The notes below the pieces were generated by a model. It was not told the DNA's origin, made no database searches, and saw only the letters and a list, made by a program, of their open reading frames with translations. Positions 46,778 to 56,699 of a stretch of 64,000 nucleotides of DNA are shown here, piece after piece. Each line of letters opens with the position of its first letter. The stretch's first letter is position 1. The position numbers and the translations under genes were made by a program. Source of the DNA: Marisediminitalea oceani (GTDB lineage Bacteria > Pseudomonadota > Gammaproteobacteria > Enterobacterales > Alteromonadaceae). The stretch is taken from assembly GCF_003731635.1 (NCBI RefSeq), contig NZ_RCUA01000015.1, positions 62,001 through 126,000 on the forward strand, written 5' to 3'.

Positions 46778-48241
46778 ATGACGGCGTCGTTAAATAATAC
46801 TACGCTGGCAACGTTGCCAGCCGAGGTTAAAAAACCTGACTACGATCGCGTTGAACGCAGCCGCGGTATTGTGCACATCGGGCCGGGCGCATTTCACCGT
46901 GCCCATCAGGCCGTGTATACCGATATGGCGATGGCCTATGGCGGTAACTGGCTTATTACCGGTGTGTCGATGCGCAGCGCTACACTGAAACAAAAGCTGG
47001 CCGGTCAGGACAATCTGTATTCACTGGTAGTACTGGACAACGAGCCCTATGTGCAGGTAATCGGCGCTTTCGACAGCGTACTGGTATTAAATGAAGACCG
47101 TGAAGCCATTATGGCTGCGCTGACCGACGCCAATACCCACATTATCTCGTTAACGATTACGGAGAAGGGGTATTGCCTGGCCAGTAATGGTGAGCTCGAT
47201 ACGTCCCATGCCGACATCATGCACGATTTATCTAATCCTGATGAGCCGGTATCGGCGGTAGGGCTTATCGTGAGTGCGCTCAAGCACCGCTTTGAACAGC
47301 AACAGGCCGACATTACTGTCATCAGCTGCGACAACCTGGCTGATAACGGCAAAAAACTGGCCAAAGCCGTATTGCAGTTTGCCGAAAAAATCCAGCCGGA
47401 ACTGGCGCAGTGGATTGAGAAGAACATTGCCTTTCCCTGCACCATGGTTGATAGCATTACGCCGGCCACCGATGAAGCACTGATTAGCCTGGCGGCCGAT
47501 AAGCTGGGTGTTGAAGATGCCTGGCCTATTCAGCGCGAAGGCTTTACCCAGTGGGTGGTTGAGGATAAATTCAGCGGGCCGCGCCCGGCCTGGGAGAAGG
47601 TTGGCGTTACCTTTACCGATGATGTCGCCGCCTTTGAAAATGCCAAACTGCGTATTTTAAATGGTACTCACTCAACGCTTGCTTACACCGGGATCCTGCT
47701 CGGTAAAGAAACCGTTTACGAAGCGATTAGCGATACCGCCCTGGAAGCGTTTATTCGTCGCTTACTGAGTGATGAAATTATTCCGTCGATTAACGCCGAA
47801 GGCGTAATGGATTTACCGGCCTACGCGGAAGATATTTTAAATCGCTACAAGAACCGCCACATTCGCCACTTGTTGGCACAAATCGCCTGGGATGGCTCGC
47901 AGAAGCTGCCTTTCCGCGTGCTTAATACCGTGCGCGACAACTTAAAACTTGGTCAGCAGGCAAAACTGCTGTGCGTACCGATTGCAGCATGGATTCTATT
48001 TATTGCTAAACGTGCTAGCGACCAGGAAGAGCTGGTGGATCCGCTGGCAGAAACCTTAATTGGTTTAGCCAACCAGCACCAGGGTGACCTGGCAGCGCTC
48101 GGTGCAGCTGTGCTGAATCTGCCTCAGGTGTTTGCCGAACTGACGGCTAACACATGGTTTAAAGACACCGTGCTGGAATACGTTAAGGTGCTTTCGTCCA
48201 TCAACGGCAGCAATGCTGCTGACGTGTTAGGAGCACTGTAA
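46778..48241 (+). CDS. UxuB-like hexuronate reductase (mannitol dehydrogenase family)
   Basis: 487 residues of the polyol-specific long-chain dehydrogenase family: RGIVHIGPGAFHRAHQAVYT is the NAD site, and LRILNGTHSTLAYTGILLG holds the family's catalytic Lys/Asn-His region. It resembles fructuronate reductase UxuB rather than UxaB. The operon has altronate dehydratase (UxaA) but no mannonate dehydratase (UxuA), so it may act on tagaturonate here, or supply mannonate to an enzyme encoded elsewhere. Stop and the next start share one base. Confidence 0.88.
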   Translation: MTASLNNTTLATLPAEVKKPDYDRVERSRGIVHIGPGAFHRAHQAVYTDMAMAYGGNWLITGVSMRSATLKQKLAGQDNLYSLVVLDNEPYVQVIGAFDSVLVLNEDREAIMAALTDANTHIISLTITEKGYCLASNGELDTSHADIMHDLSNPDEPVSAVGLIVSALKHRFEQQQADITVISCDNLADNGKKLAKAVLQFAEKIQPELAQWIEKNIAFPCTMVDSITPATDEALISLAADKLGVEDAWPIQREGFTQWVVEDKFSGPRPAWEKVGVTFTDDVAAFENAKLRILNGTHSTLAYTGILLGKETVYEAISDTALEAFIRRLLSDEIIPSINAEGVMDLPAYAEDILNRYKNRHIRHLLAQIAWDGSQKLPFRVLNTVRDNLKLGQQAKLLCVPIAAWILFIAKRASDQEELVDPLAETLIGLANQHQGDLAALGAAVLNLPQVFAELTANTWFKDTVLEYVKVLSSINGSNAADVLGAL

Positions 48242-48879
48242 TGAGCGACTTTAAAAGCCTGATAGAAGGCACGCCATTACTACCGATTCTGCAACCACAA
48301 AGTGTAGAGCAGGCCGTTAATATTGCCGGCGCCGTGCATGCCAGTGGTTTACGTAGTATTGAAGTTGTGCGCCGTACACCAGTAGCTGCGGCTGCGGTAA
48401 CCGCCATTCGCGAAGCTTTTCCGGAGCTATTGGTGGGCATGGGCACAGTGTTAAATCAGGAGCATGTGCAGGAAGCGGTAGACGCCGGAAGTCAGTTTAT
48501 AATTACCCCGACTATCAGTGAAAAACTGCTGTCGGCGCTGAGCGATATCACTATTCCCTATCTGCCTGGTACTGCTTCTCCCTCAGACATATTACTGGCC
48601 GTTGAGGCCGGCTTGTCGGAAGTGAAATTCTTTCCGGCCAGTTTAAGCGGTGGTGCCGCTATGCTGAAAAATTTCAGCGCTATTTTTCCGGAAGTATCAC
48701 TCTGCCCAACCGGTGGTATTTCCAATTCTAATTTGCATGAGTACAGCAGCCTGCCTAACGTGTTCGCCGTGGGCGGCTCCTGGATGATTCCAAAGAGCTG
48801 TGTAGCAAGCGGCGACTGGCAGGGCGTAACCGCTGCCTGTGCGCTGGCGCAACAACAATTTACTAAGGATGCCGCGTGA
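48241..48879 (+). CDS. eda: 2-keto-3-deoxy-6-phosphogluconate aldolase
   Basis: Cleaves KDPG to pyruvate and glyceraldehyde 3-phosphate, last step of the pathway. 212 residues. SIEVVRRTPVAAAAVTAI carries the catalytic Glu and Arg-Thr, YLPGTASPSDILLAVEAG the phosphate region, and the Schiff-base Lys is in SEVKFFPASLSGG; PTGGISNSNL follows. Overlaps kdgK by four bases. Could also be called kdgA. Confidence 0.94.
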   Translation: MSDFKSLIEGTPLLPILQPQSVEQAVNIAGAVHASGLRSIEVVRRTPVAAAAVTAIREAFPELLVGMGTVLNQEHVQEAVDAGSQFIITPTISEKLLSALSDITIPYLPGTASPSDILLAVEAGLSEVKFFPASLSGGAAMLKNFSAIFPEVSLCPTGGISNSNLHEYSSLPNVFAVGGSWMIPKSCVASGDWQGVTAACALAQQQFTKDAA

Positions 48880-49790
48880 AAAGAGTCGTCATTTTTGGGG
48901 AATGTATGGTGGAACTGGTGTCAACCAGCGCCACCGAACTAAAGAAGAGTTTTGCGGGTGACACCTACAACACCGCAGTGTACTTAAAGCGCAATGCGCC
49001 GGGTCTGTCGGTAAGTTACCTGACCGCTATTGGCGAAGACTTTTTAAGTAATGAGCTGCTGTTTGCCATGGGTGATGAGCAAATAAATACCGACCATGTA
49101 TATCGCTGTAGCAAGCGTAACCTGGGTTTGTATATGGTACGAACCGACAAGTATGGTGAGCGTACCTTTGCCTACTGGCGGGATGGCTCGGCAGCCACAC
49201 AAACCCTCAATGTGATGACTCAGGCCCCGGACAATATCGAGATGTTTTATTTCTCGGGTATTTCGGTGGCTATTTTAGACGTTGAGCAGCGCGAGAAGCT
49301 GTTTGACCTGATCAATACCTTACACAGCAGCGGATGCCGAATTGTCTTTGATCCTAACTACCGTTCGCACCTGTGGCGTGATCAGCAGGAAGCTCAGGAG
49401 TGGATGGATAAAAGTTATCAGGTTGCTGACATCGCGTTCCCTGGTGGCGATGATCACCTGGCGTTATATGGGCATACCAATGCTGATGATGTGCTCGCGC
49501 ACCTTGCCCCGTTTGGCATTGGCGAAGTGGTAATGAAAAACGGCGCGGTAGGCGTGCATATTGTCAATCACCAAGGTCAGTTTATCGTTCCGGTGCAAAC
49601 GGTAACTAATGTGGTGGATACCACCGCCGCTGGCGATGCGTTTAACGGCGGCTACCTGGCAGCGCGTTTGTCCGGTAAAAATGTGACTGAATCCGCCAGT
49701 TTTGGTGCCATGGTGGCCGGTACGGTTATTCAGCACCCCGGCGCTATTATTCCGGCCGACACGTTAAGAAAGGCCGTAACACCCCTTTAA
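48876..49790 (+). CDS. kdgK: 2-keto-3-deoxygluconate kinase
   Basis: Phosphorylates KDG to KDPG. 304 residues of the PfkB/ribokinase family: VIFGECMVELVST start, FAGDTYNTAVYLKR substrate-side Gly/Asp motif, IVFDPNYRSHLWRD, and the anion-hole/base motif DTTAAGDAFNGGYLAARLSG. Last gene of the operon, translationally coupled to the aldolase. Followed by a GC-rich hairpin. Confidence 0.94.
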   Translation: MKRVVIFGECMVELVSTSATELKKSFAGDTYNTAVYLKRNAPGLSVSYLTAIGEDFLSNELLFAMGDEQINTDHVYRCSKRNLGLYMVRTDKYGERTFAYWRDGSAATQTLNVMTQAPDNIEMFYFSGISVAILDVEQREKLFDLINTLHSSGCRIVFDPNYRSHLWRDQQEAQEWMDKSYQVADIAFPGGDDHLALYGHTNADDVLAHLAPFGIGEVVMKNGAVGVHIVNHQGQFIVPVQTVTNVVDTTAAGDAFNGGYLAARLSGKNVTESASFGAMVAGTVIQHPGAIIPADTLRKAVTPL

Positions 49791-49799
49791 GGAATATCT

Positions 49800-49823
49800 C
49801 AGCAGGGTAACTTTGCCCTGCTG
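49800..49823 (+). terminator. Hairpin after kdgK
   Basis: Perfect 8-bp stem CAGCAGGG / CCCTGCTG with an 8-base loop, ten bases after the kdgK stop. No T-run follows, so it may stabilise the 3' end or need Rho. Confidence 0.5.
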
Positions 49824-49948
49824 GCTAACCGCTCATCCCCCTCCATTTACCATTTACCCGTCGTTATCACCGTTAGTCATTTATTCCACCAGACTTGATT
49901 TAATCAGGCATTCTGTGTTCCATAGCACAACCGTTAAGGAGACATTTC

Positions 49949-51316
49949 ATGCTTAAATGGATAACAGGTTTGGTTGCCGGATTAGTCCTGGCAACTAGCA
50001 GCGCGGCCATGGAAACCGCGGGTGATTGGCACGGCGAACTCAATATTCAGCCTGGTGTATCATTGCCTTTGGTACTGCATATTGCGGGCAGTGAGCCCGA
50101 CTGGCAGGTTAGTCTGGATAGCCCGAACCAGGGGGCATTCGGCATCCCGGGCAGTGCCGAGAAAATGACAGATACGCAGGTAACGTTGAAGTTTGCTGCC
50201 ATCGGTGCTTCTTATGAGGCGGCGCTGGAAGACGGCAAGCTGGCAGGGACATTCACTCAAAGTGGCAAGTCTTTTGCGCTGACCCTGGCCCGCCAGAGCG
50301 AGGAAGGAAAAGAGAAAGCCAAACAAGCCGCGGCACGACCTCAGCACCCTGAAGCGCCTTTTCCCTATACCGTTGAAGAAGTCAGTTACCCACATACTAC
50401 CGGGGCTTTTGAGTTTGCCGCAACGCTTACTCTGCCTGACGGCAAAGGCCCTTTCCCGGCTGCCATACTGGTGTCCGGCTCGGGCCCGCAGGATCGTGAT
50501 GAGACCCTGATGGGTCATAAGCCTTTTCTGGTGATTGCCGACCATCTGACTAAAGCCGGCATCGCGGTATTACGGTTTGATGATCGCGGTACTGCTAAAA
50601 GTGGCGGTACCTTTGCCGGAGCAACCATTGATGATTTCAGCACCGACGTGGCATCCGCTTTCGAGTACTTAAACACCCGGGATGAAATAAACCAGCAAAA
50701 GATTGGTCTAATCGGACACAGTGAGGGCGGTGTCACGGCACCACTGTTTGCAGCCCGTCAGCCAGACGTTGCATTTGTTGTGTTGCTGGCAGGATTAGGT
50801 GTGGATGGCACAACACTATGGGCAGAACAACAACGGGATATGGCGGTGGCCTACGGATTGCCCAATGGCGAGGCTATTTATCAGGCGATGCGCGTGTTTG
50901 CTGAGCAGGTGATTGCCGGGGAAAGCCCTCAGGCCATAGAGCAGGATTTACTGAGCAAAGGTTATGACAAAGCCACAGCCCAACAGTATCTTAAAGTGGT
51001 GGCTAACGAGTGGGGGCGAAGTTTTTTAACCTATCAGCCTGAAGAGGTATTGCCAAAGCTGACTATGCCGGTACTGGCATTAAATGGCGAGAAGGATTTG
51101 CAGGTGGCTGCAGCCACGAATATCGGAGGTATGGAGGCCATTTTTGCAAGCTCGGAAAACGAGGATGTAACGCTGAAAATACTGCCGGATCTTAATCACC
51201 TTTTTCAGCAGGCTGAATCCGGCCTGCCGGACGAATATGGCAGGATTAATCAGACGTTTGCGCCACAGGCGCTATTGATTATCAGTGACTGGATCAGCAG
51301 CCGGGTGGGAGAATAG
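49949..51316 (+). CDS. Exported alpha/beta hydrolase
   Basis: 455 residues. Signal peptide (MLKWITGLVAGLVLATSSAA), an N-terminal beta domain (about 25-115, GDWHGELNIQPGVSLPLVL), then an alpha/beta hydrolase with ILVSGSGPQDRDET, VLRFDDRGTAKSGG, the nucleophile Ser in GLIGHSEGGVTAPLFA, and His in PDLNHLFQQAESG. Such two-part hydrolases are common in marine bacteria, often called acyl-CoA thioester hydrolase- or peptidase-like; the substrate is unknown. Immediately followed by a LytS-type kinase gene. RBS AAGGAG. Confidence 0.85.
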   Translation: MLKWITGLVAGLVLATSSAAMETAGDWHGELNIQPGVSLPLVLHIAGSEPDWQVSLDSPNQGAFGIPGSAEKMTDTQVTLKFAAIGASYEAALEDGKLAGTFTQSGKSFALTLARQSEEGKEKAKQAAARPQHPEAPFPYTVEEVSYPHTTGAFEFAATLTLPDGKGPFPAAILVSGSGPQDRDETLMGHKPFLVIADHLTKAGIAVLRFDDRGTAKSGGTFAGATIDDFSTDVASAFEYLNTRDEINQQKIGLIGHSEGGVTAPLFAARQPDVAFVVLLAGLGVDGTTLWAEQQRDMAVAYGLPNGEAIYQAMRVFAEQVIAGESPQAIEQDLLSKGYDKATAQQYLKVVANEWGRSFLTYQPEEVLPKLTMPVLALNGEKDLQVAAATNIGGMEAIFASSENEDVTLKILPDLNHLFQQAESGLPDEYGRINQTFAPQALLIISDWISSRVGE

Positions 51317-51317
51317 T

Positions 51318-52349
51318 GTGAAGCAATACTGGCTGCTCCAGGTTACCGGTTGGGGACTATTCTACGCCATTGACTCAATGTTAAAAGTGGCTGCAGGCAT
51401 AGTCAGCTATCCGTTATTTATCGCTGTCTTTATCCTCTATGGCTTTGCTATGGCGGCTTCACATTGTTTGCGCATCTGGTATCGCCGCTGGCAGCGCTTA
51501 CCCTTGTTAAAAGTCGTTGCCGGCGTCATAACAGCATCCCTGCTTGCTGCCGGCGGCGCAACGAGTCTGATGCTCGGCACCCTGGTGGTCATCAAAAACC
51601 CGATTATCCAACAGGCCAGTGGCGCATTGGATTTGCTGTTTATTAACAATTTGCTGGTGGTTTGGGCCGTTCTGCTTATCTGGAGTGGCCTGTACTTTTT
51701 TATTACCCGGCAACGTAAAGTAGATGAGCTTGAGACGACTCAGGAAGACCTCCAGCAAAACCTGCAACAGGCGCAGTTAAACGCCTTGCTGAGTCAGTTG
51801 AATCCGCACTTTATGTTTAACTGCATTAATAATATTCGTGCACTGATATTAGAAGATGCGGCTAAGGCCAGAGAGATGCTGGCCAATCTGGCTGATATGC
51901 TAAGGTATAATCTGCAAAGTGATGCCGGGGAAACCTCATCGTTGTCTGCCGAACTGGCTATTGTTGAGACTTACGTGAGCCTGATGAAGATGCAGTATGA
52001 ATCCCGTCTGGCCTACCAGGTGACGGTGGACGATAAAGTTAGCCAGGATTGCCCCGTACCGCGATTAATGCTGCAATTGCTGGTGGAGAACGCTATCAAG
52101 CATGGTATCGCCAGGCAGGTAGAGGGCGGTGTGGTTAGCGTGTCTATCGGCCTTGCCGAGCATTGCCTGCTGATTGAAGTGGCCAACCCTGGTTCACTGA
52201 ATGCCGGCCAGGGCGGTATAGGCGTTGAGAATATTCGTCAGCGGCTGGCAATACTTTATACAGAGCAGCAGGCGTTTACGCTGAGCCAACAGCAAGACAA
52301 GGTCGTGGCACGGGTACAAATACCGTATAAGGACAAACCATGCGGGTAG
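51318..52349 (+). CDS. LytS/YpdA-type sensor histidine kinase
   Basis: 343 residues with a GTG start one base after the hydrolase stop, preceded by GGGAG; the longer frame begins inside the hydrolase gene. Four N-terminal membrane segments (about 5-135), a coiled coil (KVDELETTQEDLQQNLQQAQ), then the His_kinase domain with LLSQLNPHFMFNCINNIRAL (phospho-His) and an HATPase with LMLQLLVENAIKHGIARQVE and GGIGVENIRQRLAILY. No extracellular sensor domain. Overlaps its response regulator by ten bases. Confidence 0.92.
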   Translation: MKQYWLLQVTGWGLFYAIDSMLKVAAGIVSYPLFIAVFILYGFAMAASHCLRIWYRRWQRLPLLKVVAGVITASLLAAGGATSLMLGTLVVIKNPIIQQASGALDLLFINNLLVVWAVLLIWSGLYFFITRQRKVDELETTQEDLQQNLQQAQLNALLSQLNPHFMFNCINNIRALILEDAAKAREMLANLADMLRYNLQSDAGETSSLSAELAIVETYVSLMKMQYESRLAYQVTVDDKVSQDCPVPRLMLQLLVENAIKHGIARQVEGGVVSVSIGLAEHCLLIEVANPGSLNAGQGGIGVENIRQRLAILYTEQQAFTLSQQQDKVVARVQIPYKDKPCG

Positions 52350-53056
52350 TCATAGTGGAAGACAGCCGACTGGCGAGACTGGAGTTGTGTGAGCAGTTGT
52401 CGCAACTGCCAAATGTCACTCTGGTGGGGCAGGCCGATACAGTGGAAAGTGCCACTGCTCTTATCGACGAAGTGCAGCCCGACCTGATTCTGCTGGACAT
52501 CGACTTACCCGGAGGCACCGGCTTCGACTTACTAGAGCAACTTGAGGTATTGCCAAAAGTGGTGTTTACCACTGCCTTTGACGAATTTGCTGTGCGCTCT
52601 TTTGAAGTGGATGCGCTGGATTATTTGCTTAAACCCATTACCTTACCGCGATTAACCAAAGCCCTGGCCAAAGCTGAGGCGCAACTTGCCGCGCAAGAGG
52701 CTGTAACCACCGAGTCCAGACTGCATGGCGACAGCCAGTTGTTTTTAAAAGAGGGCGAGCAATGCTGGCTGATCAGGCTTAAGCAGGTACAGCTGTTTGA
52801 GTCGCTTGGGAATTACACAAGGGTTTATTTTGATCAGCATAAGCCGATGTTGAATAAGGCCATTTCGCATATTGAGGCGCGTTTGCCTGAAGCCGAATTT
52901 TTTCGCATCAACCGTTCAGAAATTATCAACCTGGCCTTTATCGACGATATTGAAGTGCCGCTTAACGGCCAGTGGCAGGTACGTATGCAAAACGGGCGTA
53001 TTCTGGTGCCCTCACGCCGCCAGGCTCAGGCATTCAGGCAACGGTTATCACTGTAA
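52340..53056 (+). CDS. LytTR-family response regulator
   Basis: 238 residues: receiver (VVIVEDSRLARLELCEQL; phospho-Asp in LILLDIDLPGGTGFDLLEQL; Lys in DYLLKPITLPRL) and a C-terminal LytTR DNA-binding domain (about 135-236; FFRINRSEIINLAFIDDIEV, GRILVPSRRQAQAFRQRL). Pairs with the overlapping LytS-type kinase. Targets unknown; autoregulation of the hydrolase-kinase-regulator unit is possible. Confidence 0.93.
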   Translation: MRVVIVEDSRLARLELCEQLSQLPNVTLVGQADTVESATALIDEVQPDLILLDIDLPGGTGFDLLEQLEVLPKVVFTTAFDEFAVRSFEVDALDYLLKPITLPRLTKALAKAEAQLAAQEAVTTESRLHGDSQLFLKEGEQCWLIRLKQVQLFESLGNYTRVYFDQHKPMLNKAISHIEARLPEAEFFRINRSEIINLAFIDDIEVPLNGQWQVRMQNGRILVPSRRQAQAFRQRLSL

Positions 53057-53108
53057 CCCCGCTTAAACAATGTTATCCTGATTACATAGCTACGCAGGAA
53101 GAATAAAA

Positions 53109-53558
53109 ATGAAACCAATAGTATATGTATCCGGCACCTTTGATTTATTTCACAGTAACCATCTTAAGATGATTGAATATGGCGCTGGCTTTGGTGGTAC
53201 TTTAATTGTGGGCGTGAGTACGGATGAACTTGTCTGTACCTATAAGAATCCCCCTGCAGTGCCTTATGAAGAGCGTGCGGCGATTATTTCTGCTTTAAAA
53301 TACCCCAATATGGTTATCCCTCAGCGCTCGTTGGATCATACCGACCGGGTAAAAGATCTCAATATCGACGTGTTCGTGGTAGGGGATGACTGGCGCGGAA
53401 AATATGATTACCTGCGCGACTTAGGCGTGGAAGTTTACTACTTCCCTTATGGTGAAGGGGTGAGTTCCACCAGATTAAAACAGCAAATCACCGAACAATA
53501 CAACAAGTTGAAAAGCACCGCCGATAAGCACGAAAACCCGGAGATTAAAAAATCATGA
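53109..53558 (+). CDS. Glycerol-3-phosphate cytidylyltransferase-like protein
   Basis: 149 residues of the TagD-type nucleotidyltransferase family. YVSGTFDLFHSNHLKMIEYG is the ATP/CTP site, but the HxGH motif reads HSNH (Gly replaced by Asn). FVVGDDWRGKYDYLRD and the C-terminal EGVSSTRLKQQI match the RTxGISTT-type motif loosely. It would form a CDP-activated polyol or alcohol phosphate. Its stop overlaps an SDR gene by four bases, so the two probably act in one route. RBS AGGAAG. Confidence 0.8.
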   Translation: MKPIVYVSGTFDLFHSNHLKMIEYGAGFGGTLIVGVSTDELVCTYKNPPAVPYEERAAIISALKYPNMVIPQRSLDHTDRVKDLNIDVFVVGDDWRGKYDYLRDLGVEVYYFPYGEGVSSTRLKQQITEQYNKLKSTADKHENPEIKKS

Positions 53559-54160
53559 AGCGAGTATTAATCACCGGGGGCAGCGGCGATTGGGCGCAGA
53601 GTTTTAAGCAGCAATACGGTAATCAATTCCACATTGATACGCCAGGGCGCAGTGAGCTGGATGTCACCAGCGAAGACTCTGTTAAAGCCTATTTTGCCGG
53701 ACTTTCTGCTCCCTACGATATTGTGATCAACAATGCCGGCTCTATCCATCCTAAGCGTATTCTGGAGTCTGACAGTGCGTTGTGGGTTAATGATATTCAG
53801 GTGAATCTGGTGGGTACGTATTATGTATGTAAGTATGCGCTTACTGATTCTGAATCTACTCAGCTAATTCAGATCTCATCAACGGCTGGGTTTAATGCCT
53901 ACAAGGACTGGTCGTCGTACTGTGCGTCAAAAGCCGGCGTGATCACCTTATCGAAAAGTCTCGCTGCCGATGGTTACAACTCAATTTGTTTATGCCCCGG
54001 CGCTATTGATACCAAATTCCGCGATTACTTTGATTTACCAAACAATAATATGATGACCTGCGAACAACTCACCGGCTACGTGATGCAGGTAATCAACGGT
54101 GAATTTACACCCGGAGATGTGCTGTTTATCCGGGCTAACGAGTTTGAGTTGAATCCGTAA
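53555..54160 (+). CDS. Short-chain dehydrogenase/reductase paired with the cytidylyltransferase
   Basis: 201 residues, short for an SDR. ITGGSGDWAQSFKQ is a variant of the TGxxxGxG cofactor site, INNAG is intact, and the catalytic Ser and Tyr-Lys are in QLIQISSTAGFNAY and SSYCASKAGVITLSKSLA. CPGAIDTKF follows. The substrate may be a keto-sugar or sugar phosphate activated by the coupled cytidylyltransferase, as in CDP-polyol formation; this is inference from pairing. Last intact gene of the inserted block. Confidence 0.82.
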   Translation: MKRVLITGGSGDWAQSFKQQYGNQFHIDTPGRSELDVTSEDSVKAYFAGLSAPYDIVINNAGSIHPKRILESDSALWVNDIQVNLVGTYYVCKYALTDSESTQLIQISSTAGFNAYKDWSSYCASKAGVITLSKSLAADGYNSICLCPGAIDTKFRDYFDLPNNNMMTCEQLTGYVMQVINGEFTPGDVLFIRANEFELNP

Positions 54161-54211
54161 ACAGGAATAACAAGCCAGCGTTGCAACTGTTTTGCCATAG
54201 AAAGTGAATTT

Positions 54212-54362
54212 ATAGCGAGTCGCGGTAAACGTATTTCGCTAACGGGTGGTTACGGGCACGCAAATCGCGAATGAAAAACTGTGCTACCTTGGAAGCGCCC
54301 ACCACATTTAAATGGGTGTTGTAGGTTTTGCCATCCGGATAGCGGGCGTTGAGCGATATTTA
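54212..54362 (-). pseudogene. 3' remnant of a GDSL (rhamnogalacturonan acetylesterase-like) gene
   Basis: The minus strand from about 54362 to the TAA at 54212 encodes the end of a GDSL/SGNH esterase: ISLNARYPDGKTYNTHLN, then VVGASKVAQFFIRDLRARNH and PLAKYVYRDSL. The PDG...THLN part fits the catalytic DxxH block of this family and PLAKYV its usual end. A stop codon directly precedes the fragment, so the rest of the gene was lost at a breakpoint near 54362. Pectin-related esterases fit the uronate theme of the block. Confidence 0.6.
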
Positions 54363-54404
54363 AGCATTCATGCTCTCGCCCTGTTATCAGGCCCTTGTTA
54401 AATA

Positions 54405-54427
54405 GCGATTGCCAGGCTGGCAATCGC
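54405..54427. repeat. 10-bp perfect inverted repeat upstream of groES
   Basis: GCGATTGCCA and TGGCAATCGC separated by GGC. GC-rich and stable. Followed by CCTTCCCCC, not a T-run. It may be an old terminator of the gene that once lay upstream of groES. Confidence 0.6.
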
Positions 54428-54485
54428 CCTTCCCCCTGCCAATTTGTAGTATCTGAAAAAAATTTCACTTTTTTTTTAACATAGC

Positions 54486-54514
54486 CCTTGAGTTTATCCG
54501 GGTACTACCCCATT
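54486..54514 (+). promoter_or_regulatory. Heat-shock (sigma-32) promoter of groESL
   Basis: CCTTGAG (-35-like, CTTGA match) and CCCCATTT (-10) with 15 bases between CTTGAG and CCCCAT, a good sigma-32 match. About 120 bases before groES. Confidence 0.8.
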
Positions 54515-54634
54515 TATCCACGCAGACAAGATTTTACGGCCCTTACAGGCCAAAACCACGTAAAGGCTGCATGAATGCTCATGCATCCCAACAACACTTA
54601 AATTGAATAGTTGAATTATTCAGGAGATTTGAAA

Positions 54635-54925
54635 ATGGCAATTCGTCCTTTACACGATCGCGTTATCGTCAAGCGCGCAGAGCAAGAAAGCAAATCTGCT
54701 GGCGGTATCGTATTGACCGGTTCTGCGGCAGAAAAATCGACTCGCGGTGAAGTAATCGCTGTGGGCAACGGTCGCATTCTGGAGAATGGCGAAGTGAAAG
54801 CATTAGACGTAAAAGTCGGCGACACCGTTATTTTCAACGACGGTTACGGCGTAAAAACCGAGAAGCTGGACGATCAGGAAGTACTGATCATGAGCGAAAG
54901 CGACATTCTGGCAATCGTAGAATAA
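54635..54925 (+). CDS. groES: Co-chaperonin GroES
   Basis: 10-kDa lid of the chaperonin. 96 residues. [20 protein letters not shown] start, mobile loop [20 protein letters not shown], and [20 protein letters not shown]. The ATG at 54635 has AGGAGA upstream; the in-frame extension to 54611 is not needed. 33 bases before groEL. Confidence 0.98.
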   Translation: MAIRPLHDRVIVKRAEQESKSAGGIVLTGSAAEKSTRGEVIAVGNGRILENGEVKALDVKVGDTVIFNDGYGVKTEKLDDQEVLIMSESDILAIVE

Positions 54926-54946
54926 GAACCCGTTTAACCGAATTAA

Positions 54947-56605
<1,659 letters not shown>

Positions 56606-56612
56606 GCCACCC

Positions 56613-56663
56613 ATAAGCTAACGCTTATAAAGAAAGGCATTCTTCGGAGTGCCTTTTTTATTT
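56613..56663 (+). terminator. Terminator of groESL
   Basis: A small hairpin ATAAGC / GCTTAT (56613-56628), then the main stem AAGGCATTC / GAGTGCCTT with a TTCG loop (56634-56655) followed by TTTTATTTC. The stem resembles that of the accBC terminator. Confidence 0.88.
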
Positions 56664-56699
56664 CTGTTCCGTTTTAGTTCCGAACCTTCAGGCTATCAA

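Larger units (their letters stand above)
54161..54634. other. Junction region between the inserted block and groES
   Basis: 474 bases containing an esterase gene remnant (54212-54362, minus strand), a strong hairpin without T-run (54405-54427), and the heat-shock promoter of groES (54486-54514). No intact gene. No tRNA, integrase or insertion-sequence end is visible. Confidence 0.75.

Noticed and set aside
40206-54430. Phage, integrase or insertion-sequence origin of the block
   Set aside because: No transposase, integrase, tRNA or terminal inverted repeats are visible at either edge; the mechanism of insertion stays unknown.
54250-54468. A 72-codon minus-strand open frame near the groES promoter
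   Set aside because: It matches no family and is in a different frame from the esterase remnant, which has recognisable motifs.
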